From NCBI GenBank assembly GCA_033964015.1, contig CM066915.1, positions 10,191,573 through 10,255,572 of the forward strand: DNA of 64,000 nucleotides, written 5' to 3'. Origin of the DNA: Scolanthus callimorphus (lineage: Eukaryota > Cnidaria > Anthozoa > Actiniaria > Edwardsiidae). The translations under genes and the position numbers were made by a program. Below are positions 21,345 through 30,933 of this stretch, in pieces. The notes under the pieces are model-generated. The model searched no databases and had not been told where the DNA came from. It saw only the letters and a program-made list of their open reading frames with translations. Positions within the stretch are counted from its first letter, which is position 1, and every line of letters starts with the position of its first letter.

Positions 21345-22985
21345 ACATCAAACCATCAAACTTTGACAGCTGAGACAAAGAAACTTGAAACCACGCGTTG
21401 GCTCATAGTAAAACCAGGAAAAGAGGAAGAGGCGAGAAAAGTATTTTCAGGAACTGCTATTAATATAACTACTGAAGGTCAAAAGCACCTCGGAGCTGCG
21501 CTAGGATCAAGGTCATATCTTGAAGGATATGTCAATGCGAAAGTCCAGGATTGGGTCAACGAGGTTAAAAATCTCGCAGATTTCGCGATTACTCAACCGC
21601 AAGCCTGTTACACTGCTTTCACGCACGGTTTAAAGCACAGATGGACATTTTTCTTAAGAACGTTACCCGACATTGGCGCTTTGCTGGAACCACTGGAGCA
21701 TGCAATTATGGAGATTCTTATACCATCAATTAATGAGCATACTTGCTCTTCATCTGAACGAGACCTTCTAGAGCTACCAGTGCGCATGGGTGGTCTGGGG
21801 ATTACAAACCCAACGCAAAACGCCACCACTGAATATTCAGCCTCGGTCTGCATAACTGCCCCACTTGTGAAACAGATAGTTGCGCAATCACATAAACCCC
21901 CGGATGAAGCTGATGTACGTGAGTTGCAGCGGCAGACGAGCAGAGTGAAAGATGAACGGTTGCGTGACCAGTTCGGAAATGTGAAGAGTTCTATTCCGGA
22001 GAGAGTATTGGAACTGGCGAGCGAAAAAGGCTCGTCGAATTGGCTCTCAGTCATTCCCCTAAAAGATCTGGGTTTTGACTTGAATAAGCGAAAATTTCGC
22101 GACGCCATAAGACTGCGATACGATTGGCAAATACCTGACACCCAATCAGTATGCGTGTGCGGTGCGCGTTTCACGGTAGATCATGCGATGGTGTGCAAGC
22201 GTGGTGGCTTTATCATTCAACGGCACAATGAGCTGAGAGACCTAGAAGCAGAGCTCCTTAGCATGGTTTGCCATGATGTAGAAACTGAGCCCGGATTACA
22301 ACCTGTCACTGGAGAGGAGCTAAACAGAGGTACCAACCAAGCCCCAGATGCAAGACTAGACATCCACGCTAGAGGGTTCTGGGAACGACAGAGGTCGGCG
22401 TATTTTGATGTTAGGGTTTGCCACCCGAATGCCGCCTCATATAGGGACCAGAGCCCCAAGCAAGTTTACCGACAACAGGAGATGGAGAAGAAGAGGAAAT
22501 ACTCATCCAGATCATGGAAATAGAGCAGGGAACTTTTACTCCCCTTGTCTTCAGTACCACCGGCGGGATGGGCGACGAATGCAGCCGATACCATTCTAGG
22601 CTTGCTGAACTCCTAGCTGCCAAGAAAGATGAAACTTACTCCGCCACAATCTCTTGGATTCGTGCTAAAGTGTCGTTCGCGCTGCTGAGGGGAGCACTCC
22701 TTTGTCTGAGAGGCTCAAGGTCAATTAGGAGACCAACTCCTAAAGATTTAAGAGACACGGACTTTGAGGTTGAAAATGGACAGGCGAGAATTTCTTAGAT
22801 ATTTTTAGATACATGTACTATTATTGTTATTTGTAAATACAAATTTTCTTAGATATTTTCAGATACATGTACTATTATTATTATTATTATTTGTAAATAC
22901 AAATTTCTTTAAAAATCATATTATCAATATTTTAATATCTTTTTTGTAAATAGCTTGAATCTTATAGTTTTATCAATAAAGATTA
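21345..22985 (+). mobile_element. 5'-truncated non-LTR retrotransposon with RLE-like tail
   Basis: The element retains the last part of ORF2, a 3' UTR and a tail leading into (ATT)n. The 3' UTR has a tandem duplication of about 55 bp (TTAGATATTTT..AGATACATGTACTATTATT near 22795 and 22850). Truncation at the RT thumb fits incomplete reverse transcription. Confidence 0.8.
21363..22798 (+). pseudogene. LINE RT C-terminus plus restriction-like endonuclease-like domain
   Basis: The 386-aa ORF (21363-22523) starts in the RT thumb ([51 protein letters not shown]). From about residue 255 a Cys/His cluster follows ([20 protein letters not shown], then [11 protein letters not shown]), then [13 protein letters not shown] and [12 protein letters not shown]. 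The order Cys-knuckle, R-H, PD...D resembles the restriction-like endonucleases of R2/R4/NeSL-type LINEs, which nick the target. At 22510 a one-base shift moves the frame to 22514-22798 ([40 protein letters not shown]), so the C-terminus is frameshifted. The RLE call is a pattern match; catalytic residues were not tested. Confidence 0.75.
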
Positions 22986-22989
22986 TATT

Positions 22990-23086
22990 ATTATAAAAAA
23001 AATTATTATTATTATTATTATTATTATTATAATTATTATTATTATTATTGTTGTTATTGTTATTGTTATTATTGTTATTATTGTTA

Positions 23087-23180
<94 letters not shown>
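22990..23180. repeat. (ATT)n microsatellite
   Basis: Nearly pure ATT repeats for about 190 bp with a TTG-interrupted centre (23045-23090). It directly follows the LINE tail and probably grew from it. The Ile-only ORFs here are not genes. Confidence 0.95.
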
Positions 23181-23183
<3 letters not shown>

Positions 23184-23564
23184 TCCCAAAAGTGATGATA
23201 GCTTATAAGTGGACCTAAATTACTCTCTTTATCGCCATAAAAATTTCTGTCTTTGGATTTGGACCTGATTATGACTACCACATATCAAGAAAGTGCTGTC
23301 GTTTTTATTGCAAATCCGCGCGGGCTGCCTGTGGTTTTCAAAACGTGTCTCAGGCCCCTCGGCGGGGGGCAAAAACAAAATGGCGACCAAAGAACGATGT
23401 TTCTCGAGTATCTGCAAGTTTTGGTAAATATGATATGATTATTCGATATTTGCTTTTAAACTGACGCGACATGAAAACTGACAAGTTTTTCAAAGCGCTA
23501 GTGTTCCGCGCGTTTTTGATTTCATTCCTTTTAACAGGGAAAATACCTATTTAAAATTGCATAG

Positions 23565-23875
23565 AAAGGCCCTGTTGTTCCTTTCCTTAAGGTGTGAAAG
23601 GAACCAATTGACTAATAAACGGAACAAAAGGACCTTTTAAAGTTAAAAGGAAACAATCGTTCCTTTCGACTGCGTTCCTTTTTACTTAATAGGAACAATA
23701 GTTCCTGTGTGAACTGTTCCTATCTAAAAATTCGGATCAATTGTTCCCAATTAGTTGTCATATAGGAACACCAGGTCCGAACAATGCTAAAACGGTTCCG
23801 ATTAGCACCTTAAAGGAACGATTCGTTTAACTATAAAAGGAAACGCATTGTTCCTTTTTAACAGGGTAAGGGTAA
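23565..23875. repeat. GGAAC/GTTCC mini-hairpin block 2
   Basis: Same word structure as 3080-3700: AGGAACAATAGTTCCT near 23691, plus many single GGAAC/GTTCC/GGAAAC words and a CAATTGACTAATAAACGG edge. It lies about 300 bp before the Crypton-like ORF; whether it belongs to that element is unknown. Confidence 0.68.
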
Positions 23876-24142
23876 CAATGCGGGTTTCGTCTAATTTGAA
23901 GGCATGTCTAAACTTGCAGATTAACCAGCTTGTGTTAACACGTAATAATAAGTCTGGGCATGTTTAATTGTCATTTTCTGACAAGCCCAAGCAAAGTGTC
24001 ACGTCTTCTTTTCATCAACATTTCCTGCCTGGGCTTGTTAAGCTCTCTTGGGTATTGCCAAAAGGGCATGTTTGTGCAGATATGGTCACAAAGAGCTGTG
24101 ATTCGCTAGCCCAAACATACGTCTCCTGGGAACAAAAACTAG

Positions 24143-24150
24143 TATAAAAA
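24143..24150 (+). promoter_or_regulatory. TATA box of the Crypton-like element
   Basis: TATAAAAA lies 58 bp before the ATG at 24201, with a CTCAATCATTTTAG initiator-like stretch about 30 bp downstream of it. Spacing fits a pol II core promoter. Confidence 0.55.
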
Positions 24151-24200
24151 GATAGCGTCGTTTGGAGACTCAATCATTTTAGTCTTGACTTCTGAGTGAG

Positions 24201-25835
24201 ATGAGCAAACGAGGAGAGGTAATCAACTGGTCGAAATTACCAAATGCTTCGCTCAAGCCTAAAAGACTTCACCTAGAGGAAGACGAAGTGGATGGCCTTT
24301 TTCACTGTCCAGTTCAAGAATGCAAACACGATGGATTCGCCACACAGCAAGGATGCAGAAAACACGTAAAGAAAAAGCATCTTTGGTTTTATTACTTTGA
24401 CGAAAAGCCTAATATCAACCTTGCTAAAGAGAATGTGAGTACCTCTGTAAAACGTGAAGCTGCTGGGAACTCTGCGCGTAATTTGAGATCAATGCCTACG
24501 TATGACATTTCAAGTAAAATTGCTCAGCATGTTTTTTTCGTGCCTAACTGGCACTGGAGGTGGCTGTAAAAGTGATCGCCAAGCTCGGGAAATAGTTAGC
24601 AGGTGCTTGAAGTTCTTGAAATTTTGCTGCGAAGACGAAGAAGACTTAACATTTGAGATAACAGACTTCAGTTTGTGCTCTCCTAATCTGCTTTTTAAGT
24701 TTATTGACGTGCTTCAGAATGAAATGAAGCTTGGGCATGCTGGGCAGGTGGGGTACATCGACGCAATTGCAGAACTTATAGATTTTAGAAAGGTAAACGG
24801 AGCGTCGGCAAAGGAGCTAAGCAATTTTTCTACCACGGAAGTCTACTTGAAAAAGGTACGCAGAACAGTTTCTAAAATGATGCGCATTCAGTGCACTAGA
24901 GCGACCTCGATATAGACGCACTAGAAGCTAAGGGACATTGGACAACATTAGAGGAGCTCTTGGAAGCAGTTGGTCATTATTTGTCGCACTACGAGAATGT
25001 GCTTAAAACCTGTAAGGAACGTCCACGCGCAGCATCGCCGCTAGATTTATCATTTGCCACCAAATTCCTCGCGCTGTATTTGTTTATCAAAGTTAAAGGT
25101 TCTCGCCAAATGACGTATCCACATGGTCACAAAAGCCAAGACAAACGGTGGATTTATTGACCAGAAAATGTTGAAGACTGCAGGAAATATGGGTTTGACT
25201 CTATTTATTTAACCGACACAAACATGCAAGTACTCGAAGGATTCATCACCAATATTCGGCCGCAATTAAAGCCAACATGTGATTACGTCCTCGTGACAAG
25301 AAATGGAGGCCAGCACAGCAAACTTGGAGAATTAATGAGCAAGTTGGTGTTTGACGCGACCGGCAAATACGATCATCCCACCCGCTATCGACAGATCGTC
25401 GAGACCGCTCGATAAATCTGGACAGCAGTGCGCAAAGCACCATCTCGGAAGACCAAAAACACACTTCTGTTGTGGCCACGTTACACTAAAAAAACAAAGA
25501 TCGCGCGACGTTGTGACAAAGGCGCACATGTTTATCAAAGGTGACAAGGTGACAAGGGTTCAGAGCTTCAAAACGACGTGCGCGCACGGCTCTCTGACAA
25601 GTCTAGTGCATCCTCCCAAGAGCAAGATGAGAAAGCAGACAGCTCTTCTACTGATGAAGTTCCGCCCCCTGAAGTCCCCGCTTGTACGCCAAAGCTCAAG
25701 CGCGAGAATGCATTAAAAGGGAGAGCCTCGTTAAGCTCCTTGAGACGGAAGAATGTCATGTATACTTCCGAAGAGGACAGATATCTTAATGCTGGACTTA
25801 AAAGGTATGGGTTTGGCCAGTGGAAGATTATTTGA
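24201..25835 (+). pseudogene. Crypton-like tyrosine recombinase with C2H2 finger and Myb-like end
   Basis: Four ORF pieces in shifting frames form one protein. 24201-24530: C2H2 finger FHCPVQECKHDGF...CRKHVKKKHL at residues about 36-61. 24540-24915: helical core-binding-like region (REIVSRCLKFLKFCCEDEED, HAGQVGYIDAIAELIDFRKV). 24960-25160: SPLDLSFATKFLALYLFIKV followed by KGSR, the likely first catalytic Arg. 25224-25415: DYVLVTRNGGQHSKLG and KYDHPTRYRQIVET, the HxxR box. The catalytic Tyr should follow ISEDQKHTSVVATLH; there the frame reads a TAA stop and shifts, so the nucleophile is lost. 25578-25835 ends in a Myb/SANT-like helix (YTSEEDRYLNAGLKRYGFGQ). Eukaryotic DNA-element YRs of this size are Cryptons; it would catalyse DNA integration via circles. 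No terminal repeats seen, as expected. Confidence 0.72.
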
Positions 25836-25984
25836 GTGTCGTTGTCGATCATCTTTTATTAAAAGCACGCTGCTTTGAAATCATGGCGATATATCTGAAA
25901 ATCAGTTAAGAACAATTGTTAAGATGCGGCGAAGCTTACCTAGCCTATTGTTTTATTATGCAGGCTAACCTCCTTTGTAATTAA

Positions 25985-26345
25985 AAAAAAAAGATATAAT
26001 AAAGTTGAAGTTGAAGTTGAAGTAGTATGATGGCTGTTATTGCTGCAAAGAGGGAAGTCTTTCCACTGTTTGGCTCGCCGGTCAACACCATCAGCTTCTC
26101 TTTGTGCTGTTTGCCGCCGTGATTACGCAATCTCATGTAGTACTCACAGAAGTAGCGTAATTCAAGGTCATCCAAGCAGTTCTCCAAGATTTCTCGGAAG
26201 TAGCCAAGGTCGGGAATTTGTGTTGGTCATACGCAATATAAGCTCTCGGCGTGGCCTTTCTTGCGTCTCCGATGGCATTTTGTACAAACTTTCTGCCCTT
26301 TATGGAGAAGCACCAACCATCGTTAATTTCCATTTAGAAGTAGAG
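25985..26345 (-). pseudogene. P-loop ATPase fragment, SF3-helicase-like
   Basis: On the minus strand, ORF 25981-26187 reads DLELRYFCEYYMRLRNHGGK then KLMVLTGEPNSGKTSLFAAI, a Walker A loop (GxxxxGKT/S) after a hydrophobic strand. The upstream frame (26133-26333) has IAYDQHKFPTLAT before a frameshift at about 26160. The single compact P-loop at the end of a helical region is like superfamily-3 helicases of small DNA viruses and virus-like mobile elements. Walker B and the rest are absent: a (GAAGTT)n stretch at 26003-26030 ends the fragment. Could also be an unrelated NTPase. Confidence 0.45.
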
Positions 26346-26349
26346 TAAT

Positions 26350-26750
26350 TATTTCGCTCTCTGGATCACCCACAAGGAATTCCAGCCATACATCGCTTCG
26401 CAAACTAATCTTGAGCTGAGCCCTCAGTGAAGCTGCTGACCTGCTGTTATTTCGCATGCGCAGTAAGAGAAAATAACCCCCTCCCCACAGTCAAACTCTG
26501 AAGTTGCAATTCTGTTTGAAATGTGTCGGCAACGACAGCGGAGCGGAGTTTTATAATTATATTTTAGCTGATCGGAGAAACGAGGAAAGCTGAAAACTTC
26601 AACTAATCTTGATGAACATCCGTACTTTGCATCGAGCACAATGATGAAGCTTTGCATTTTCCAGGGATCGCGTTTTAACTCACTGAATATTCCTGAGATA
26701 TTTTCGCAAGATGAGCCATGTGATTCGAGAGAGGATATTTGGACGTCTCA
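26350..26750. other. No gene seen
   Basis: Spacer of unclear origin; the 26424-26657 minus frame has no motif. Confidence 0.35.
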
Positions 26751-26754
26751 TTCC

Positions 26755-27660
26755 TCGAAAACTGAACCAAGTACCACGCTAGAAATTCCAAATACATTCA
26801 GTTTTCCTTGGAGGATTCAAGCAAAAGCGGAGTGACTTTTGTAATTCGTGTCGAAGTTATTTAAGAAATTTATTTTCTTCAAGCGGTCGTTTCTAATTGT
26901 ATTTCGAATGAAAAACATTCATTCAGTGATCCTCGCTGATCCGAGGCACTTTGAACAGCATTGGAATGGCACATGTAATGCTTCGAGGTGTAGAAGATAT
27001 TATTTACCCAGAAAAAGCATCATGAAAGTATATTCTGCTGAAATTTCTGTGTAGTACTTGCCATCTGGAAATTGACAATGTTGTAGCAATAATTATTCAG
27101 GTCAAAATTAAGTAGTTTATTGTGGAAAAACTGAACCAAGTACCACGACGAGAGTCGGAACAGACATTCTACCATCTACATTCATTCGTATCGCCGTGGA
27201 GTTGTTCTTGGAATTTGTGTCCAACATACTGAAAAAAATTCATTCAAATAAGTATTCTTCCTACTACAGTGCAGCAATGTCATTTGCAATTACACTCCAA
27301 AAAATTCATTCAGAGATCGTCGCTGATCCGTGACTCGATTTAACAGATTTAAAGCAGTGGAAACTGAAAGTCGTATGGAATAGAATGCTACGAGGACTTT
27401 GACGCATTGGAGATATAAAACATTTGAATTTTTCAAGGAAAGCATATCGAGATTTCAAGTATTCTTCGCTTGCCAACTTGAAATTAACAATGCATTGCAA
27501 GTAATTATTCAGGTGAAAGTTAAATATTTTGTTGTGGAAAAACTGCACGAAGTACCATGACGAGAGTCAGCACAGATATGCTGCTATCCACATTCGTTCG
27601 TATCGCCGTAGAGTGGTTCTTGGAATTTATGTCCAACATACTGAATATGAACGAGAAACA
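26755..27660. repeat. Imperfect tandem triplication, about 370-410 bp unit
   Basis: The block AACTGAACCAAGTACCACG and variants occur at about 26759, 27129 and 27538; TTCATTCAGTGATCCTCGCTGATCC recurs at about 26920 and 27305; AATTATTCAGGT recurs near 27090 and 27503. Copies 2 and 3 also share TCCAACATACTGAA. Units are diverged, with no common open frame. Confidence 0.7.
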
Positions 27661-28480
27661 TCAATAGAAATATATGACCGGAAATGGCTAGAGTCTAATT
27701 AGTAGTAATTGCTTTTCGAGTTAGGTTCCTAGTATAGCCACGCCATAACGAAGCAGATTTAAGGAAGATTATAACATAAAAACATAGCACTGATCTAAAT
27801 GGATTGATTTGCAATAAAAAGTTTCATAGCTGGATGGCTTGCGAAGTTATTGTCACCAGCGGTGATAAAGTCATTGCCTGGAGTGCTGGCACTTGAAAGG
27901 TTCAAAGTATTCTTAACTCCCTATTTGTGTGTTTCCTGACATTACGTAAGCCGCATTTTCAGTTGATTAGTTTAGAAAAATCCAAGAAATCGCCTCTAGT
28001 CTTGGCCGCAATAAATTTGTACAAGCGCAGTTTGCACCAAGCGTAATTATAACCATATTATCCGCTCTATCACAAAGACATTCAGAAACTTAAAAGAGTG
28101 CGCACATCAGAAAATCGTGGACTTTCTGAAAACATACACAATATTTTCTTTTATTAATACAAATCAAGAGAAGAGATATCATTTTCTCTTGTTCAAATAT
28201 GCTATTATCGCTTCGGAATCATTCACTCGATGTGTTATCTGAATCGTAAACGCTATTCGAATTCTCGCTTCGCATCGAAAAGATCACGCAATTTGGAATT
28301 TGACTGCAGCTTTTACACAAAAGTCAGCTGTATATATAGATTTTACAATGTGGGCTCATGAATAAATTCCAGCGCGCGCATATATTTAGGCAGGATACGA
28401 GTCCGCACAAGTTTTGCTCGTTTCGATTAGATTTCCGCTCGAATTCCTTGTGCACCATCAAGGAAACCAGCTGACCTAGG
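27661..28480. other. No gene seen
   Basis: Unique-looking AT-rich sequence downstream of the poly(A) signal of the 28.7-29.5 kb gene. No repeats or exons recognised. Confidence 0.35.
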
Positions 28481-28481
28481 T

Positions 28482-28487
28482 GCTTTA
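28482..28487 (-). terminator. Poly(A) signal of the three-exon gene
   Basis: TTTATT on the plus strand gives AATAAA on the minus strand, about 180 bp after the stop codon at 28665. Confidence 0.5.
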
Positions 28488-28664
28488 TTATAGAAGAGTC
28501 AGAAACTTCTTGACGGTGCAACAGTGCTCAAATGTAAATTTTGAAGCAGGATTTTTCTTGTACACTTCCCCTCTATACAGGCCATACTCTAATTTTCTCA
28601 TTGCCCTCTCGATGTCATTCAACACCACGACAATAGATGAGGCCAAGTCTTGGCGCAGGTCAAG

Positions 28665-29504
28665 TTAGTTGCTTTCGTTTGGTTCATCTGCTATCCCAAA
28701 AACGTCAACCACTAGACCAGCTCGGGTCAAGGCAGGGATCGCTTTGTTTCTAAGAGTCGACTTAAACTCAGACGATACCACTTGAAGTCTGACAACCATC
28801 TCGCTGCCCGTCGGGGAACCTATGGGTTCACTTGCAACTTGATCTTGTAAACTTTCCAGACCATGCAGGAAAGAAGCATCGACCTTACTCTGCGTAAAGG
28901 CATTTTTGTGGTCTTTTAGGACAGTGGCCAGCGGCGACGCGCTGTTTTCCTCTTTTCCTCTTTGGCAGGAATAAGGTAGCGAGTTTGGATCTGCTTCAAC
29001 GCCCATCTCTAGCAGAACTCTATGTATTCGACTGTTGATATCCGAATACCGTTCTCTGATCTGATGGCTAACCAGTAAGCAATTGCTGGTATGAACATTT
29101 TGCCGTCTACAGTTTCGGTTTGTGATGCACTGACATCAGTTTCTTCGGCGTTTTGTTGGCGACCAGCTTTCACTTCCTTACTTGCAACGGCCGAGAAAAA
29201 AACGCCATCCCTTTTACTTTTCTTAGGGCCTGGTCGCACTGGTCTCGTTTACTCGTGACTCCTTTCCACAGGTTCTTGACATCTAAAGGCTCTCCTTCCT
29301 GTTCACTAGTGCAGGGTATTTTCACACTCATGAGAAAACATCCATGTACCGCGGTCAGAACTGTGCTGATCAACGCAATTCTTATTTTCTGTGGAACAAA
29401 AAGAAAACGTTATGCTTTCCATGTATATTTTTGACGATCAAAGTCAAATCTTCCTATTTTAGACTTACCTTGATGTTGAGCTGCTTGGCTGGTACGCTTG
29501 CCAT
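28665..29504 (-). CDS. Three-exon gene for a predicted small secreted protein (212 aa)
   Basis: Minus strand. Exon 1 CDS 29469-29504 (12 codons, MASVPAKQLNIK) with donor AAG|GTAAGT. Intron 1 is 80 bp. Exon 2 29182-29388 (69 codons) begins after TTTTTGTTCCACAG and ends at CAA|GTAAGG. Intron 2 is 121 bp; exon 3 is 28665-29060 (131 codons plus stop) after GGTTAGCCATCAG, a weaker acceptor. All junctions are phase 0 and the frame stays open across all three. Exon 2 starts with a hydrophobic helix (RIALISTVLTAVHGCFLMSV), so an N-terminal signal peptide or anchor is likely. The rest is helical and polar with few cysteines (KIPCTSE, RDQCDQA, YSCQRG). I do not recognise the family. Small size, signal sequence and all-phase-0 introns recall helical-cytokine-type genes, but that is speculation. 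It is preceded by a TATA box and followed by AATAAA. Intron 2 is the least certain part. Confidence 0.6.
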
Positions 29505-29548
29505 GACTGCGAGTGTTAGAATGACGAGGGCCGTTTCAAAGCTAGCCT

Positions 29549-29556
29549 TATTTATA
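29549..29556 (-). promoter_or_regulatory. TATA box of the three-exon gene
   Basis: TATAAATA on the minus strand, 45 bp before the ATG at 29504; leaves a short 5' UTR of about 15-20 bp if transcription starts ~30 bp downstream. Confidence 0.6.
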
Positions 29557-29582
29557 CTGTCAAGCTTGTGAATACACATTCT

Positions 29583-29880
29583 CACGCAGTTTTTGCATTT
29601 TTCTAACATGATTTCGATAGAACAAATGCCTTGTGATGTAACCTCTAGGGTTCTTTGCCGCCAATAGCTTGCGTTCTTTGCCGCCAACAAAGGTTGTTTA
29701 GCCACGGACATTGATACTGAAAAATGTGTGAGTGCATGCATTCTCATGCAGTGTCGCATTTTTCAAACTTGATTTCGATAGAACAAATGCCTTGTGATGT
29801 AACCTCTAGGGTTTTTTGCCGCCAACAAAGGTTGTTTAGCCACGGACATTTATTAGATTTATGCTGAAAAATTTGTGAAC
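29583..29880. repeat. 161-bp tandem duplication in the upstream region of the three-exon gene
   Basis: GATTTCGATAGAACAAATGC starts at 29610 and again at 29771; both copies go on through CCTTGTGATGTAACCTCTAG, TTTGCCGCCAACAAAGG and TTTAGCCACGGACATT. Copy 1 also has an internal duplicate of TTCTTTGCCGCCAA. TTGCCGCCAA elements may be regulatory. Confidence 0.75.
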
Positions 29881-29936
29881 ACACATCATGCATAAGAGAA
29901 ATCGTATCCACACTTACTCCGCTTAGCCCTGAAGCT

Positions 29937-30510
29937 GTGCCGCCAAAAGAAGTTCGCAAACCTGAAGAGAAGGTGGAAATCTGGACCGTGGGTGTGTTTT
30001 TGTTGGAAAAGATTCACCTTGGGCAAAGTTCTAATTCAAGCGATTTCTTAAGCGAGGGACAAAGCCGCCATCGCCGCCATGTTGAAAATCTCCCACAGAA
30101 ACTAAAAAAGAACTCAGTTCGCGCAGCCGAAAGCACCAAAGACATTGAAACCTAAATGGTTGTCTTACAGATTACATACAGGAATGTGCAGGGATAATTC
30201 TAGCTTGAAAGATTTGAGCTGAGAACATTTTTCATTCAAGTTTCAACAAACGTACGCACTACCTTTCTTCCCTTGGAGCACGCGCTAAGTAATGCTAAGT
30301 CGAAATAACACATTCACAAAACAAAGTCCGTGAAAGTCATGAATAATATTCTCTAAGTATAAATCCTGACGGCTCTATCGAAAAACGAAGGACACAATCC
30401 CGAGGAGAAGGAGGAAACCCTTCCAGTGGGCATGTATTTGTTGGAAAAGATTCACTGTGGGCTTAGTTCTAATTCAAGCTATTTTTTAAGCGAGTGATAA
30501 AGCCGAAAAA
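29937..30510 (+). repeat. Direct duplication about 430 bp apart
   Basis: GTTGGAAAAGATTCACCTTG followed by GGCAAAGTTCTAATTCAAGC and TTAAGCGAG occurs at about 30001 and, diverged, at about 30440. The 72-aa frame 29937-30155 (PPKEVRKPEEKVEIWTVGV) over copy 1 is not preserved in copy 2, so coding is doubtful. Confidence 0.55.
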
Positions 30511-30600
30511 TATCAATAAGATAAACTTATTTAATTAAGAAAAAATTCTTAGTCCTTCGAACATTTTTATTTGACCTGTTTCTTCTCTCCCCTCACTGAG

Positions 30601-30677
30601 ATATTATTATTATTATTGTCATTGTCATTGTCATTGTCATTGTCATTGTCATTGTCATTGTCATTGTTATTGTTATT
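30601..30677. repeat. (ATTATT)n then (GTCATT)n microsatellite
   Basis: ATT repeats from 30601 run into about nine GTCATT hexamers (30617-30668), then GTTATT repeats. Confidence 0.92.
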
Positions 30678-30933
30678 ACCAGAACTCAGTGACGATTTTA
30701 TAACAATTTAGCAAGTTTATCGATTACTCCTATACAAAAACGACCATTGTACTTGGGCTGCTTGTGTTTTGCCATTTTGCATAATATAAACATGCGGAAA
30801 TTTTGTTCGAAGAAATGTAAGGCGTTTTACCGATTTTGTGCTAAAAATAACTTTTTATTAAATGTAGTCAAAGGCAAGCAGATGATTTTGTGATGATGGT
30901 GGCGAAGGATTTCAGTCCCATTGGGGAGAGGTT

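Noticed and set aside
21608..22174. 188-aa minus-strand ORF
   Set aside because: Shadow of the LINE ORF on the plus strand, which carries the recognisable RT and RLE motifs.
22983..23189. Poly-isoleucine ORF
   Set aside because: Read from the (ATT)n microsatellite; not a gene.
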